From an uncultured Oscillospiraceae bacterium (GTDB taxonomy: Bacteria > Bacillota > Clostridia > Oscillospirales > Ruminococcaceae): DNA of 64,000 nt. The first letter of the stretch is position 1, and each line of letters opens with the position of its first letter. The notes under the pieces are model-generated. The model was not told where the DNA came from, ran no database searches, and was given only the letters and a program-made list of their open reading frames with translations. Positions 15,839 to 25,247 of this stretch are shown in pieces. The stretch is taken from assembly GCA_934462925.1 (NCBI GenBank), contig CAKSIT010000015.1:1-64000 (forward strand), written 5' to 3'. Both the position numbers and the translations under genes were made by a program.

Positions 15839-18013
15839 TTATCTGTCTGTCTGCTTTGCGCCCTCCTCAAAAACCACGGTAAGCACGTTTTCGCTCTCGG
15901 TGCGCCTGTACGACATCTCTGCCGCCATTTTTCTCACCATGTGTATGCCAAGGCCGCCTATGCCGCGTTCCTCCGCTGCAAGCGCGGTGTCCGCGTCGGG
16001 CGCGGCGGTCGGGTCGAACGGCGCGCCGTTGTCGCGAAAGACAAGCGCTATGCCGCCCATGCGGCGCTCAACGCTCACCTGCGCCGTATCAGCGCCGCTG
16101 TAGCGCACTATGTTAGAGCATATCTCGTCCGCCGCAATATGCGCGCGCTTTGCAAGCCGCCCGAAAACCTCCGCCGCGGACAGCCGCTCGTCAAGATACT
16201 GCGCAATAAGCGGCAGCGCCTCCATGCACGGGTAGACGCTTATCGCGCGCGCGTCCGTAAGCGCCCTGAGCCGAAGACTCAGCATTGTTATGTCGTCGGA
16301 CTGCGGCTCGCCGTTCACGAACTCCTCGATTGCGCGCTTTACCGCGCCGCACACGCCGCTTGCGGTGCGCTGCGCAGGCTCGGCAAACGCCTTAAGCAGC
16401 CGCTCCTCGCCGAAAAGCCCGCCCGCAGCGTCCGCAGCTTCTGTCACGCCGTCGGTGTAAAGGTACAGCTCGTCGCCCGCGCGCAGCTCGCACTCGTTAA
16501 GACGGTAGCGCGTGGTTTCAAGCCCTGCAAGCACAAAGTTCGGCTTTGCTCGCAGGTATTCGCACGCGCCGCCGCTGCGGCGTATTATCGGGGGATTATG
16601 CCCCGCGTTCGCGTAAGTAAGCCTTCCCGTGCGCAGGTCAAGCCTGCCTATCCACACGGTTATGAACATTCCCGCGTCGTTGCTTTCGCAGAGCTTTTTG
16701 TTCGCCTGCGTCAGCACCTCGTCCACAGACAGCCCGCTTTCCGCAAGGTCCTTGATTAGCGTTTTCGCCGTCATCATAAACATTGCCGCGGGTATCCCCT
16801 TGCCCGAAACGTCAGCTATCGTGAAGATTAGCGTGTGCGGGTCGGGCAGGCAGAAATCGTAGAAATCGCCGCCCACCTCGCGCGCGGCGTCCATAGAAGC
16901 GAACAGGTCGAAGTCCTCCCTGCCCTTGAACGGCGGGAAAACGGACGGCAGCGCGGAATGCTGTATCTGCCGCGCAAATTCAAGCTCCTTGTCGATGCGC
17001 TCCTCCGCCTCGGTTATGTAGCGGCGCAGCGTTGCGACAGTCGCGTTCACGTCGTCGGAGAGGTCTGAAAACTCCTTGTAGGCGCGCACGTTTATCACCG
17101 TGTCAAGGTCGCCGCGCGTTATGGCGTTAAGCCCCTCGTTCACCTTTTGCAGGTTGAGTATTACCTTCTTTTTTAGCATCTGGTAAATGAGAATAAAGAG
17201 CGCGGTGTAAATAAGAATCTCCATAAACGCGAACAGGTAGAGCGTTACGCTGCGGTAAAGCTCCGCGTCCTCCTCGGTCACGCGGCGTATTATCTGCTGC
17301 GTAAACCCGCTTGTCACAAGGAACGCTATCACCACGCACACAAGCAGCCTGAACGCAAAATCGCGGCTTATGCGCTTTTCCCGCACCTCGTAAAGCTCCT
17401 TTTTTTCGTAGGGCATACCGCTTACAAGCACCGAAGCGCTCACCGCGATACCGTTGCACAGTATCATCGGGAACGCGCAAATCTGCACAAAGGTGAACGC
17501 GTAGGATACGTCGTCGAGGTTGGTTGCGAGAATGAGCAGCATATGCAGCACTTCCATGGTAGTGCCAACGCCGAACGCCGAGATGAACCCCGGCCGCCCG
17601 CCCTCAAAGAGCTTTTTGCGCAGAAAGCCGCTCATAACGCCCGCAAGGAACGTTGCGAGCGAGCAGGCGGTGCGCGTTGCCATTCCGCCGCCCCACAGCA
17701 CGCAAAGCCACCTGTGAAGCCCTCCCACAGCGCCTGCGATAAAGCCTGCGGGCGCGCCGAAGATAAGCCCCGCGCAAAGCGGCGCGGAATCCCTTACGTT
17801 TACGATAGCCTCGCCGCCCCTTGCGGGTACGCCGTACTCCGTTGAAAGCACCGCGAACGCGCCGAACGCCGCGCCGATTATCACCTGCTTAAGCCATGCG
17901 TTCCACTTGGCGAAGCGGGTTTTGCGCTCAAGCAGCGTAAACGCGCCCGTAAGCAGTATCGGCGTGAGAGTCGCCGCCGCAAGCCGCAGCAGGTATATAA
18001 GCATATCACTCAT
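15839..18013 (-). CDS. LytS-type membrane sensor + SpoIIE/RsbU phosphatase + anti-sigma-type ATPase
   Basis: The protein has 724 aa. Residues about 1-260 carry multiple membrane segments in a 5TM-LytS-like arrangement (GVPARGGEAIVNVRDSAPLCAGLIFG in parts), then two more helices and a HAMP-like linker (RGDLDTVINV). The PP2C/SpoIIE domain at about 340-570 has the acidic metal residues in FASMDAAREVGGDFYDF, FTIADVSGKG and YLYTDGVTEA. The last 130 residues are a HATPase_c domain (ADEICSNIVRYS, FRDNGAPFDP, GIGGLGIHMVR). A phosphatase and a kinase-type domain in one chain could set the phosphorylation state of the STAS protein encoded just upstream, whose gene overlaps this one by 8 bp. Confidence 0.88.
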   Translation of the reverse strand: MSDMLIYLLRLAAATLTPILLTGAFTLLERKTRFAKWNAWLKQVIIGAAFGAFAVLSTEYGVPARGGEAIVNVRDSAPLCAGLIFGAPAGFIAGAVGGLHRWLCVLWGGGMATRTACSLATFLAGVMSGFLRKKLFEGGRPGFISAFGVGTTMEVLHMLLILATNLDDVSYAFTFVQICAFPMILCNGIAVSASVLVSGMPYEKKELYEVREKRISRDFAFRLLVCVVIAFLVTSGFTQQIIRRVTEEDAELYRSVTLYLFAFMEILIYTALFILIYQMLKKKVILNLQKVNEGLNAITRGDLDTVINVRAYKEFSDLSDDVNATVATLRRYITEAEERIDKELEFARQIQHSALPSVFPPFKGREDFDLFASMDAAREVGGDFYDFCLPDPHTLIFTIADVSGKGIPAAMFMMTAKTLIKDLAESGLSVDEVLTQANKKLCESNDAGMFITVWIGRLDLRTGRLTYANAGHNPPIIRRSGGACEYLRAKPNFVLAGLETTRYRLNECELRAGDELYLYTDGVTEAADAAGGLFGEERLLKAFAEPAQRTASGVCGAVKRAIEEFVNGEPQSDDITMLSLRLRALTDARAISVYPCMEALPLIAQYLDERLSAAEVFGRLAKRAHIAADEICSNIVRYSGADTAQVSVERRMGGIALVFRDNGAPFDPTAAPDADTALAAEERGIGGLGIHMVRKMAAEMSYRRTESENVLTVVFEEGAKQTDR

Positions 18014-18302
18014 TTATCGTAAGGAAGTCGGTAAAGCCCGTTATTTCGAGTACCTCCATAACGCTTTCTCCCACGTTTGCAAGCCGCAGCCCCTCGCCGA
18101 GCGCCTTGTACGCCTTAAGAATAACGCGCAGCCCCGCCGAGGATATGTACTCGAGCGCCGCCATGTCAAGCGTGAGAGCCGCGCCCTGCGTAAGCTCCCC
18201 GTCAAGCGCCTGTTCAAGCTCGGGCGCTGTTACCGTGTCAAGGCGTCCGCTTAGCGCGAACACCGTGACGTTGTCGTTCTTCTTTTCGATTTCAAGACTC
18301 AT
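18006..18302 (-). CDS. STAS-domain anti-anti-sigma factor
   Basis: The 98-aa protein is a single STAS domain: VTVFALSGRLDTVTAPELEQ, LTLDMAALEYISSAGLRVIL and an ending with TDFLTINE. The YISSAGLRV segment holds the serine that is phosphorylated in SpoIIAA/RsbV proteins. It overlaps the response regulator gene upstream by 4 bp and the phosphatase gene downstream by 8 bp, so the three are translationally coupled. Inference: it is the switch protein acted on by the ATPase and phosphatase domains of the next gene product. The final target is not encoded nearby; no sigma factor gene is present in the window. Confidence 0.9.
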   Translation of the reverse strand: MSLEIEKKNDNVTVFALSGRLDTVTAPELEQALDGELTQGAALTLDMAALEYISSAGLRVILKAYKALGEGLRLANVGESVMEVLEITGFTDFLTINE

Positions 18303-19111
18303 TCAAATTCTCCTATCTCCTTGCAATAAAGGTTATATAGCCATGCGTTGCGCACCTCAGCCCATGAGAAGCGGCGCATATACTCCTGATTGTACTTTCG
18401 CAGCGCAGTAGTATCGCCCGACATTATGTCGTAGAGGTCGCACGCGACAAGCTCGCGGTCAATGTAGCGCTTGCGCCCGTCGGAGCAGATTATGTCGCCT
18501 ATGCCAAGCTCTTTGAGCATATCTAGCAGGCGCTTTGAGGTGTTGCGGTAAAGCGCGCGTGTGTTGTCGTCGGAGGGACGCTCGGGCCAGAGGTCGGCTA
18601 TGGCTTCCCCTGCGGTAAGCCCCGAGTCCGCGCGGTCTACAAGCAGCGCGAACAGCTCCTCCACCTTAGGGCGGCTGAACGACGTTATCCTGCCGTCTAT
18701 GCGCACGACAAAATCGGGTATCGTGTCTATCTGCACGCGCCGCTTTGCAGCGGGCATTATGCGCGCAGCCTTGTCAAGCTCGTTGCGGATATCCGCCGCG
18801 GTGTAGGGCTTTAGCACATACCCCACGGCGTTTACGCCGAACGCCTCGAGCGCGAATCTGTCGTAGGCAGTCACAAACACAATGCGCACGTCGGGGTCTG
18901 CGAGCGTTATCTGCCGCGCAAGCTCCAGCCCGTGCATTTCGGGCATTTCCATGTCGAGGAACGCCGCGTCCACACGGTTGCCGCGCACCCATTCGAGCGC
19001 CGCAGAGGCTTCTGAAAAGAGCTGCACGTCCTCGACGTCGGCAAAGTCCCTTACCGTAAGCGAAAAGTTGCGCAGCGCGGGCCGCTCGTCGTCAACGCAG
19101 ATTATACGCAC
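18299..19111 (-). CDS. Response regulator with SARP-like output domain
   Basis: The 270-aa protein starts at a GTG. Its receiver domain (1-120) shows IICVDDERPAL, the phosphoacceptor region AAFLDMEMPEMHG, VTAYDRFALEAF and YVLKPY. The second half (SFSRPKVEELFALLVDR, ADLWPERPSDDNTRALYRNT, IICSDGRKRYIDRELVACDLYD) reads as a winged helix plus a short bacterial-transcriptional-activator helical region, as in SARP-type regulators. SARPs bind heptamer direct repeats spaced by one helical turn. Exactly such repeats precede the radical SAM gene and the first precursor gene (30355-30372, 28905-28922). The histidine kinase gene lies just upstream. Confidence 0.85.
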   Translation of the reverse strand: MRIICVDDERPALRNFSLTVRDFADVEDVQLFSEASAALEWVRGNRVDAAFLDMEMPEMHGLELARQITLADPDVRIVFVTAYDRFALEAFGVNAVGYVLKPYTAADIRNELDKAARIMPAAKRRVQIDTIPDFVVRIDGRITSFSRPKVEELFALLVDRADSGLTAGEAIADLWPERPSDDNTRALYRNTSKRLLDMLKELGIGDIICSDGRKRYIDRELVACDLYDIMSGDTTALRKYNQEYMRRFSWAEVRNAWLYNLYCKEIGEFE

Positions 19112-19115
19112 CCGC

Positions 19116-20864
19116 TCACCCCCTCGGAATCGTTATCGTAACAGTTGTACCAACGCCCTGCTCAGAGCGTATTTCGAGCGCGCCATGCACCATTGTTTCA
19201 AGGCGAAAGCGCACGTTTTCAAGCCCCACAGCGCCCTCGCGCAGCGGCTTTTCCGCGTCGAACCCCACGCCGTCGTCGATTATGGTTATAACGTTGCTGT
19301 CCCCATCGGAGAACACGCGCAGGCGTATCATGCCGTCGCGCTTTTTGGGGAGTATCCCGTGCTTTACGGCGTTCTCAACAAGCGGCTGCAATATAAGCGG
19401 CGGCACGGGAAAGTCCTCCGTTTCCATCTCCGCTATGAACTCTATTTTCGAGCCGAAGCGCATTTGCTCCAAACATATGTAGTCGTCAACGTGGCGAAGC
19501 TCGGTGGATACGGGCGTGAGCGCGTCGTTGCCGAGTACGTCCACGTTGCTGCGAAGATACCGCGCAAAGCGCACTATCGTTTCATCGGCAAGGCGCGGGT
19601 CGTACTTGCACATACCGCTTATGGCGTTAAGAACGTTGAAAATAAAGTGGCTGCGTATCTGGCTTGTAGCTAAGACTATGCGGCTCATTTTAAGCTCCTG
19701 TTCAAGCTCGCGGGCGCGCTCGGCCCTGCGCTGCGCCGTGATTATGCCGCGCAGCTCTCCCGCAAGGAAAGCCGCAAACGTCAGCATGAACACGGCCTTT
19801 GCAAGCACGCCGTAAACAAACAGCCCGAAAATCACGTTGACAAGCGCCAGCACCCACGCCGCAAGCAGCGGAAGGTACAGCAGGACAGTTTTGCTGCCGC
19901 GCTCTTTGCGATAGTGCGCTATAACGCACACAATAAGCCCGAGCGACGCGCACGCCTGCACGGGTATCCACACGTACTGCGCGCCGAAAATTCCCATAGC
20001 GCCCGCCGTTGTTATAATGAACAGCGCCGCCGCCACGGCGCTCTGCGCCATGCCGATATAACGCGCCGCAGCGCCCGCCCTGCCGCGAAGCGGGTCGGCT
20101 GCGCACAGCGAAAACATAGTCCCCGCCGTCATAACCGACATGAACCGCCCCACCGTGCCGAACGCCGTGCTGCTGAAGTTTATCGAGAAGTTTATCGTAT
20201 CAAATATCATATACGCGCCCGCGAACATTGCGAAAAAGCCCCAGTGAAAGAGCCGCTTTGCAATGTCACCGCGCCGCAGCGAGCCGAACCCCAGCCCTAT
20301 AAGCACGCACGCTATAGCGATTGCCGTAAAGCCCGCAAGGCGCTCGGGCAGGCTTTTTCGCAGCATATACGTTTCAAACGCGGCGTCCGTGCAAACGTAT
20401 ATGTTCCCGAGAAAGCTGCGGAAAGCGTAGCCGTTGCCGAAAGAGTGGCAGTTTGTAAGCGTGATTTCCACCACGCCGCTTTCAGAAAGGGCGGGGACTG
20501 TCCACTCGCTCCATTTTCTGCCGCAAAGTCCGTCGCCGTCGGAGCAGTCTTCCCACAAAATCGCGCCGTTTACGCTTATTGAAGCGCCGATATGGTCGAG
20601 AAAAAAGCGCAGCTCCGAGCCTGCTTCAAGCGCGCCCTGCGTAAGGCTGCCGCGCAGCACGAGCGTTCGCCCTGCGAGCATTGTGCCGCTTTTAAGCGGG
20701 CGGAACGGCGCGCCGTCAAGGCTGTACTCGCCGCTGAACACGGCGCGGTGCGGGTCGGTGGATTTTTCGCCCGCGTCCCTGAGCGTGCTTGTTACAAGCA
20801 GCAGCACCGCAAGCGCAAGCACAGCCCCCTGCATGATATATTCAGCTATACTGCGCTTCGTCAT
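19116..20864 (-). CDS. LytS/YpdA-type membrane sensor histidine kinase
   Basis: The 582-aa protein has an N-terminal helix (about 10-27), then an extracellular beta-rich sensor to about residue 175 (VLRGSLTQGALEAGSELRFF pattern, 7TMR-DISM-like). About seven membrane helices follow to 375, then a short coiled stretch. The kinase core has the phosphoacceptor helix SQIRSHFIFNVLNAISG, the N-box LVENAVKHGIL, the G-box IIDDGVGFDAEK and GVGTTVTITIP. It belongs to the His_kinase (PF06580) class. Its gene sits 3 bp after the ABC gene and 4 bp before the response regulator gene, so kinase and regulator are a pair. The signal is unknown; a product peptide is possible. Confidence 0.9.
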   Translation of the reverse strand: MTKRSIAEYIMQGAVLALAVLLLVTSTLRDAGEKSTDPHRAVFSGEYSLDGAPFRPLKSGTMLAGRTLVLRGSLTQGALEAGSELRFFLDHIGASISVNGAILWEDCSDGDGLCGRKWSEWTVPALSESGVVEITLTNCHSFGNGYAFRSFLGNIYVCTDAAFETYMLRKSLPERLAGFTAIAIACVLIGLGFGSLRRGDIAKRLFHWGFFAMFAGAYMIFDTINFSINFSSTAFGTVGRFMSVMTAGTMFSLCAADPLRGRAGAAARYIGMAQSAVAAALFIITTAGAMGIFGAQYVWIPVQACASLGLIVCVIAHYRKERGSKTVLLYLPLLAAWVLALVNVIFGLFVYGVLAKAVFMLTFAAFLAGELRGIITAQRRAERARELEQELKMSRIVLATSQIRSHFIFNVLNAISGMCKYDPRLADETIVRFARYLRSNVDVLGNDALTPVSTELRHVDDYICLEQMRFGSKIEFIAEMETEDFPVPPLILQPLVENAVKHGILPKKRDGMIRLRVFSDGDSNVITIIDDGVGFDAEKPLREGAVGLENVRFRLETMVHGALEIRSEQGVGTTVTITIPRG

Positions 20865-20867
20865 ATG

Positions 20868-23048
20868 TCAGACCTCTGCCCTCTGCCTTTCAACAAGTTC
20901 TGCGAATATCCCGCCGCGCGAGATAAGCTCCTCGTAAGTGCCGTCCTCGGCTATCCTGCCCTCGTCTATCACGATTATCCTGTCGCACTCCCTTATGGTG
21001 GAGAGCCTGTGCGCCACGACTATGCGGGTGCATTTTAGCTTCGCGAGCGCGTCGGATACCTGCTTTTGCGTGATGTTGTCGAGCGCGCTTGTCGCTTCGT
21101 CGAATATGAGCAGCTTTGGCTTCGGGGCGACTGCGCGCGCTATCATCAGCCGCTGCTTCTGCCCGCCCGAAAAGCCGCCCGAGCCCTCGCCTATCATGGT
21201 GTTCATGCCCATGGGCATGGCGCGGATATCGTCGGCTATGCCCGCAAGCTCCGCCGCCTCCCATGCCTCGGCTTCGGTGAGCCACGGCGCGCATATCACT
21301 ATGTTTGAGAAGATGTCGCCCTGAAAGAGCTTGCCGTTTTGCATTACAACGCCCATTTTCCTGCGCAGCGAGCGCAGGTCAACGCCCGAAATGTCGCGCC
21401 CGTCGTAGTAGACAGCGCCGTTCTGCGGCGTTTCAAAGCCCAGCAGCAGCCGTATTAGCGTGGATTTGCCGCACCCCGTGCGCCCTACCACCGCCACATA
21501 CTGCCCCGCGCGGATTTTAAGCGACAGGTCGTTAAGCACATACGGGCCGTTTTCGTTGTATCTGAACGACACGTTGTTAAGCTCAACGCCGCCGGAAATG
21601 CGCGTAAGCACCTGCTTTTCGCCCGAAACCTCGGGTACGGCGTCCATTATCGGGCGCGCCATGTCAAGCACCGGGCGAAGCTGCGCCGCCTGCGCCGCAA
21701 CGCCCACAAGCGCCGTGAACGCTCCCGACACCATGCCGTACGCCGCCTGAAACGCGTAGTAATCCGCCGTGGTAACGCCGTTTACCGCCGCGAGATAGTA
21801 CATCACAAGCATACCCACCGACGAAATTATGAGCGAAAACACGCTGTTTAACTTTATCAGGGCGCTTGGCGAATACTCGAGCTGCGCGCTTTTCGCGTAA
21901 AGCCCGCCCCACTTTGCAAACGCGCGCTTTTCCGCGCCCGAAAGGCGTATCTTCTGCACGCCGGAAATCATAGCGTAGCTCGTGCCGCTCTCCTTTGCGG
22001 AAAGCTCCATCTGCCGCTTTGACACGCGCATCTGCGCGAACGTACACGCAAGCGACAGCAATAGCGTTGAAAGCGTGACGATTACCGACGGCACGACAAG
22101 CACGGGCGCGTACCGGAAAATCTGCACCACGTACACAAGCGAAAAGAGCGACGTAAGCCCCGTTGTAAACACCGCGCCCGCCATCATCCGGCACAGCGTG
22201 CCTATGTTCTGCGCGCGCACGGTAAGCTCGCCCGAGCTGTATTTGCCGAAGAACGACGCGGGCAGCGACAGCATACGCATCATGGTAGCCGCCTGCACGG
22301 ATATTGTAAGCTTTGTGCTTACACGCGACAGCACGAGCGACTTTATCGCCTCAAAAATAATCGCGCTTACCGAAACGCACACGCTGAACACCGCTATCGC
22401 GGCAAGCAGCCGCACGCTCTGCGACTCGAGAACGGTAGAGAAAAGCGTCTGGCTTATCTTCGGGGTGAACATTCCAACGACAGCCACCGCAGCGGAAGCC
22501 GCAGCGGCAAGCGCCGCGTCGGAAAACGTGAGCAGCCCCGCTATGTAGCGCATAAGCGAAGCCGCCGTTAGCCTTTTAAGCGGAAACGGCTTGTAGAACG
22601 TTATCGCTTCTTCCTCGAAAAGGCTTTCGTTGGCGTTGGTAACGCGGGTTTTCCTGCCGTTTTTGTCGTAAAAGAAGTACCCGCAGAGCTTCGCGGGGAG
22701 AAGCGCGGTCACCGCGCCGTCCTCCGCGCGCACCGCCAGCATTGCGCCAACGGCGTCCTTGTGCCAGCCCTTTGTGAGCTTCACGGTGCGGCGCATTATG
22801 CCGTGCGGCCGCATGAGATATTCAAGGCGGTCGTTCACGTCAGTCATGCCCTCGGGGACTTCGGCGGGCTTTGCGCCGTAATAGCGCAGCACCTGCTCTA
22901 TGGCGTTGAGTGAAGCCTCGCTCTCGCTGTTAAGCGCGGAGTTCAGCCGCTTTCCCGTTACCGCGCCCGCTATCTGCTCGAACGCGTTTTCAAACGCTTC
23001 GCTGTCGCGCCTGCTGCGTTCCTCTATCTGGTCGTTGAACCAGCTCAC
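20868..23048 (-). CDS. NHLM-type peptide export ABC transporter, permease/ATPase subunit
   Basis: The protein has 726 aa and starts at a GTG with GGGAGGGA upstream. An N-terminal cytoplasmic region of about 150 residues is followed by six membrane helices (about 160-430). The ATPase then shows Walker A GRTGCGKSTL, signature FSGGQKQRL, Walker B LLIFDEATSALD and switch histidine VVAHRLST. It has no C39 peptidase. Its place next to the peptidase-bearing exporter matches the two-ABC arrangement of NHLM/NHLP bacteriocin export systems, which usually serve Nif11- or nitrile-hydratase-type leaders. Probable role: exporting modified peptides as partner of the next gene product. Confidence 0.9.
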   Translation of the reverse strand: MSWFNDQIEERSRRDSEAFENAFEQIAGAVTGKRLNSALNSESEASLNAIEQVLRYYGAKPAEVPEGMTDVNDRLEYLMRPHGIMRRTVKLTKGWHKDAVGAMLAVRAEDGAVTALLPAKLCGYFFYDKNGRKTRVTNANESLFEEEAITFYKPFPLKRLTAASLMRYIAGLLTFSDAALAAAASAAVAVVGMFTPKISQTLFSTVLESQSVRLLAAIAVFSVCVSVSAIIFEAIKSLVLSRVSTKLTISVQAATMMRMLSLPASFFGKYSSGELTVRAQNIGTLCRMMAGAVFTTGLTSLFSLVYVVQIFRYAPVLVVPSVIVTLSTLLLSLACTFAQMRVSKRQMELSAKESGTSYAMISGVQKIRLSGAEKRAFAKWGGLYAKSAQLEYSPSALIKLNSVFSLIISSVGMLVMYYLAAVNGVTTADYYAFQAAYGMVSGAFTALVGVAAQAAQLRPVLDMARPIMDAVPEVSGEKQVLTRISGGVELNNVSFRYNENGPYVLNDLSLKIRAGQYVAVVGRTGCGKSTLIRLLLGFETPQNGAVYYDGRDISGVDLRSLRRKMGVVMQNGKLFQGDIFSNIVICAPWLTEAEAWEAAELAGIADDIRAMPMGMNTMIGEGSGGFSGGQKQRLMIARAVAPKPKLLIFDEATSALDNITQKQVSDALAKLKCTRIVVAHRLSTIRECDRIIVIDEGRIAEDGTYEELISRGGIFAELVERQRAEV

Positions 23049-23062
23049 GGCTTTCCCTCCCC

Positions 23063-25240
23063 TCAGTCGCTCGAAACGAGCCTTTTGTACAGTCCGTCCG
23101 CACGGTAGAGCTGCTCGTGCGTGCCGCGCTCGGCAACCTTTCCGTGGTCCATTACGATTATCTCGTCGCAGCCGCGTATCGTTGAGAGCCTGTGCGCTAT
23201 TATAACGCAGGTAACGCCGCGCTCCTTGATGGCGTTTACCGTTTCGTACTCGGTTTTGGCGTCAAGCGCGGAGGTCGCCTCGTCCATTATTACAATGGTG
23301 GGGTCCTGCGCGAGAACGCGCGCTATTTCAAGGCGCTGCCGCTGCCCGCCCGAAAGGTTCTTGCCGCCCTCGGTGAGCATTGCGCCGTATCCGCCCTCGC
23401 GCTTCATTATGTCGGTGTGGAGCTGCGCGTCGCGCGCGGCGAGTATCATCTCGAAGTCCTCGATGGAGCTGTCCCACATCTTTATGTTCTGCGCTATGGT
23501 GTCCTCAAAAAGTATCACGTCCTGGTCTACAACAGCAAGCGAGCCTGTGAACACCGCGCGGTTTATCGCGCTTATCGGCTTGCCGTCGAACAGCACCTCG
23601 CCGCTCCACGGGCGGTAAAGTCCCGAAATAAGCTTTGCGAGCGTTGATTTGCCGCAGCCCGAAGCCCCCGCGAACGCCACGCGCTGCCCGGGCTCTACCA
23701 CCATGCTGAAGTTCTCGATAAGCGGGGGTTCTAACCGCGAATAGCCGAACGTTACGTTTCGCAGCTCAATGCGCCCCGAAAGCTTGCCCGCAGCGCCCTC
23801 GACGTTCTCGCCCTCGAACGCATCGTCCTCGGGGTACTGCATAACGTCCTCTATGCGCTCCATTTCCGTGCGCATTTCCTGTATGGTCTGCCCTGCGCTT
23901 ACAAGGTTAAGAGCAGGTCCTGTAAAGGAGCTTAAAAAGCCCTGAAACGCCATTATCATGCCGACTGTGAAGCTGCCGTTCATTGCGAAATACACGCCGA
24001 ACATAAGCACAGCCGTGTCGCAGAGCGTTGAAACGAACGACGGGATAAGCCCAAGGCGGCGCTCAAGCTTTTCCGCGCGGACGGTCTGCGTGTTTACGCC
24101 CGCCTGATAGCCCGCCCATTTTTCAAAGAAGCCGTTCTCCGCGCCGCTCGCCTTAATGCTCTCTATCATCTCTATGCCCGCCGCCGTAGCGCCCGAAAGC
24201 AGCCCGCTGTCGCGCATGGCGACGCGCGTTATGTTCATGCGCTTTTCGGATATGCAGCGGGATATGAAAAGGTCCGCTATGATAGAAACCACGCCTATAA
24301 GCGTAAGGAACGGGCTGTAGCGCAGCATTACCGCAAAGTAGAACACCATCATGCCCGTGTCAAGCACAAGCGGCGCTAACGTGTTTACAAGCGTACCCGC
24401 AACGGACGCGTTGGACGACTGCCGCCCGAGGATATCGCCCGCCATTCTCTGCGAGAAAAACGACATGGGCAGCCGCAGCACGTGCCAAAAATAGCTTGTG
24501 CTGCCCACCGCCGCAAGCTTGCCGTTAAGCTTCAGCGTGTAGACCGCCTTTATCCACGCGACTGCAATATTCACCGCGGAAAACGCGCCGAGCGCGCCGA
24601 GAAAAGGATACAGCCACTCGGGATTGCGCCCCGTAAGCAGCCTGTCAAAGAAAATACGGCTGAATACGGGCGATATTATGCCCATAAGCGCCGTTATCAC
24701 GCCCGTTATCGCGGCAAAGGCAACCTGCGCGCCCGCGCCCTTAAGCCTGCCGAGCGCGAATTTCCATATGCTTTTGGGCTTGCCGCCCGTAACAAAGCCC
24801 TCGTTCGGCTCGAACATAAGACAAATGCCGGTAAATGCGCGGTCGAACTCCTCCGCGGACACGAAATACGTTCCGCGCGCGGGGTCGTTAAGCACCGCCT
24901 TGCCGCCCCTGAAGCCGTTAAGCACCACAAAGTGGTTATAGTTCCAATGTATTATGCAGGGGAATTTCCCCTGCTTGCGAAGCTCCTCGGGTTCGTAGCG
25001 GTAGCCCTTTGCGGTAAGCCCGTAGGAACGCGCCGCGATAAGCACGTTTTTCGCCTTTGAGCCGTCGCGCGATACGCCGCAGTCTGCGCGCAGCCGCTCG
25101 AGCGGTATCCACCTGCCGTAGTACGCAAGTATCATCGTAAGACACGCCGCGCCGCACTCCAGCGCCTCCATCTGCATAACGACAGGCACTTTTGCAACGC
25201 CCCGCGTAAGGGGCTGCTTTATCTTTTCCGTCTTGCTCAT
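23063..25240 (-). CDS. NHLM-type peptidase-containing ABC transporter (C39 leader peptidase)
   Basis: The ATG at 25240 is preferred over a GTG two codons earlier because GAGG is then 5 bases away. The 725-aa protein begins with a C39 peptidase: catalytic Cys in ALECGAACLTM, His in HWNYNHFVVLNGF and Asp in LNDPARG. Six membrane helices (about 165-430) and an ATPase follow (Walker A GASGCGKSTL, signature LSGGQRQRL, Walker B IVIMDEATSALD). C39 domains cut after glycine pairs, and the leaders encoded here end in VAAG or VSAG. It should cleave these leaders and export the cores. Confidence 0.93.
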   Translation of the reverse strand: MSKTEKIKQPLTRGVAKVPVVMQMEALECGAACLTMILAYYGRWIPLERLRADCGVSRDGSKAKNVLIAARSYGLTAKGYRYEPEELRKQGKFPCIIHWNYNHFVVLNGFRGGKAVLNDPARGTYFVSAEEFDRAFTGICLMFEPNEGFVTGGKPKSIWKFALGRLKGAGAQVAFAAITGVITALMGIISPVFSRIFFDRLLTGRNPEWLYPFLGALGAFSAVNIAVAWIKAVYTLKLNGKLAAVGSTSYFWHVLRLPMSFFSQRMAGDILGRQSSNASVAGTLVNTLAPLVLDTGMMVFYFAVMLRYSPFLTLIGVVSIIADLFISRCISEKRMNITRVAMRDSGLLSGATAAGIEMIESIKASGAENGFFEKWAGYQAGVNTQTVRAEKLERRLGLIPSFVSTLCDTAVLMFGVYFAMNGSFTVGMIMAFQGFLSSFTGPALNLVSAGQTIQEMRTEMERIEDVMQYPEDDAFEGENVEGAAGKLSGRIELRNVTFGYSRLEPPLIENFSMVVEPGQRVAFAGASGCGKSTLAKLISGLYRPWSGEVLFDGKPISAINRAVFTGSLAVVDQDVILFEDTIAQNIKMWDSSIEDFEMILAARDAQLHTDIMKREGGYGAMLTEGGKNLSGGQRQRLEIARVLAQDPTIVIMDEATSALDAKTEYETVNAIKERGVTCVIIAHRLSTIRGCDEIIVMDHGKVAERGTHEQLYRADGLYKRLVSSD

Positions 25241-25247
25241 GCGCACC

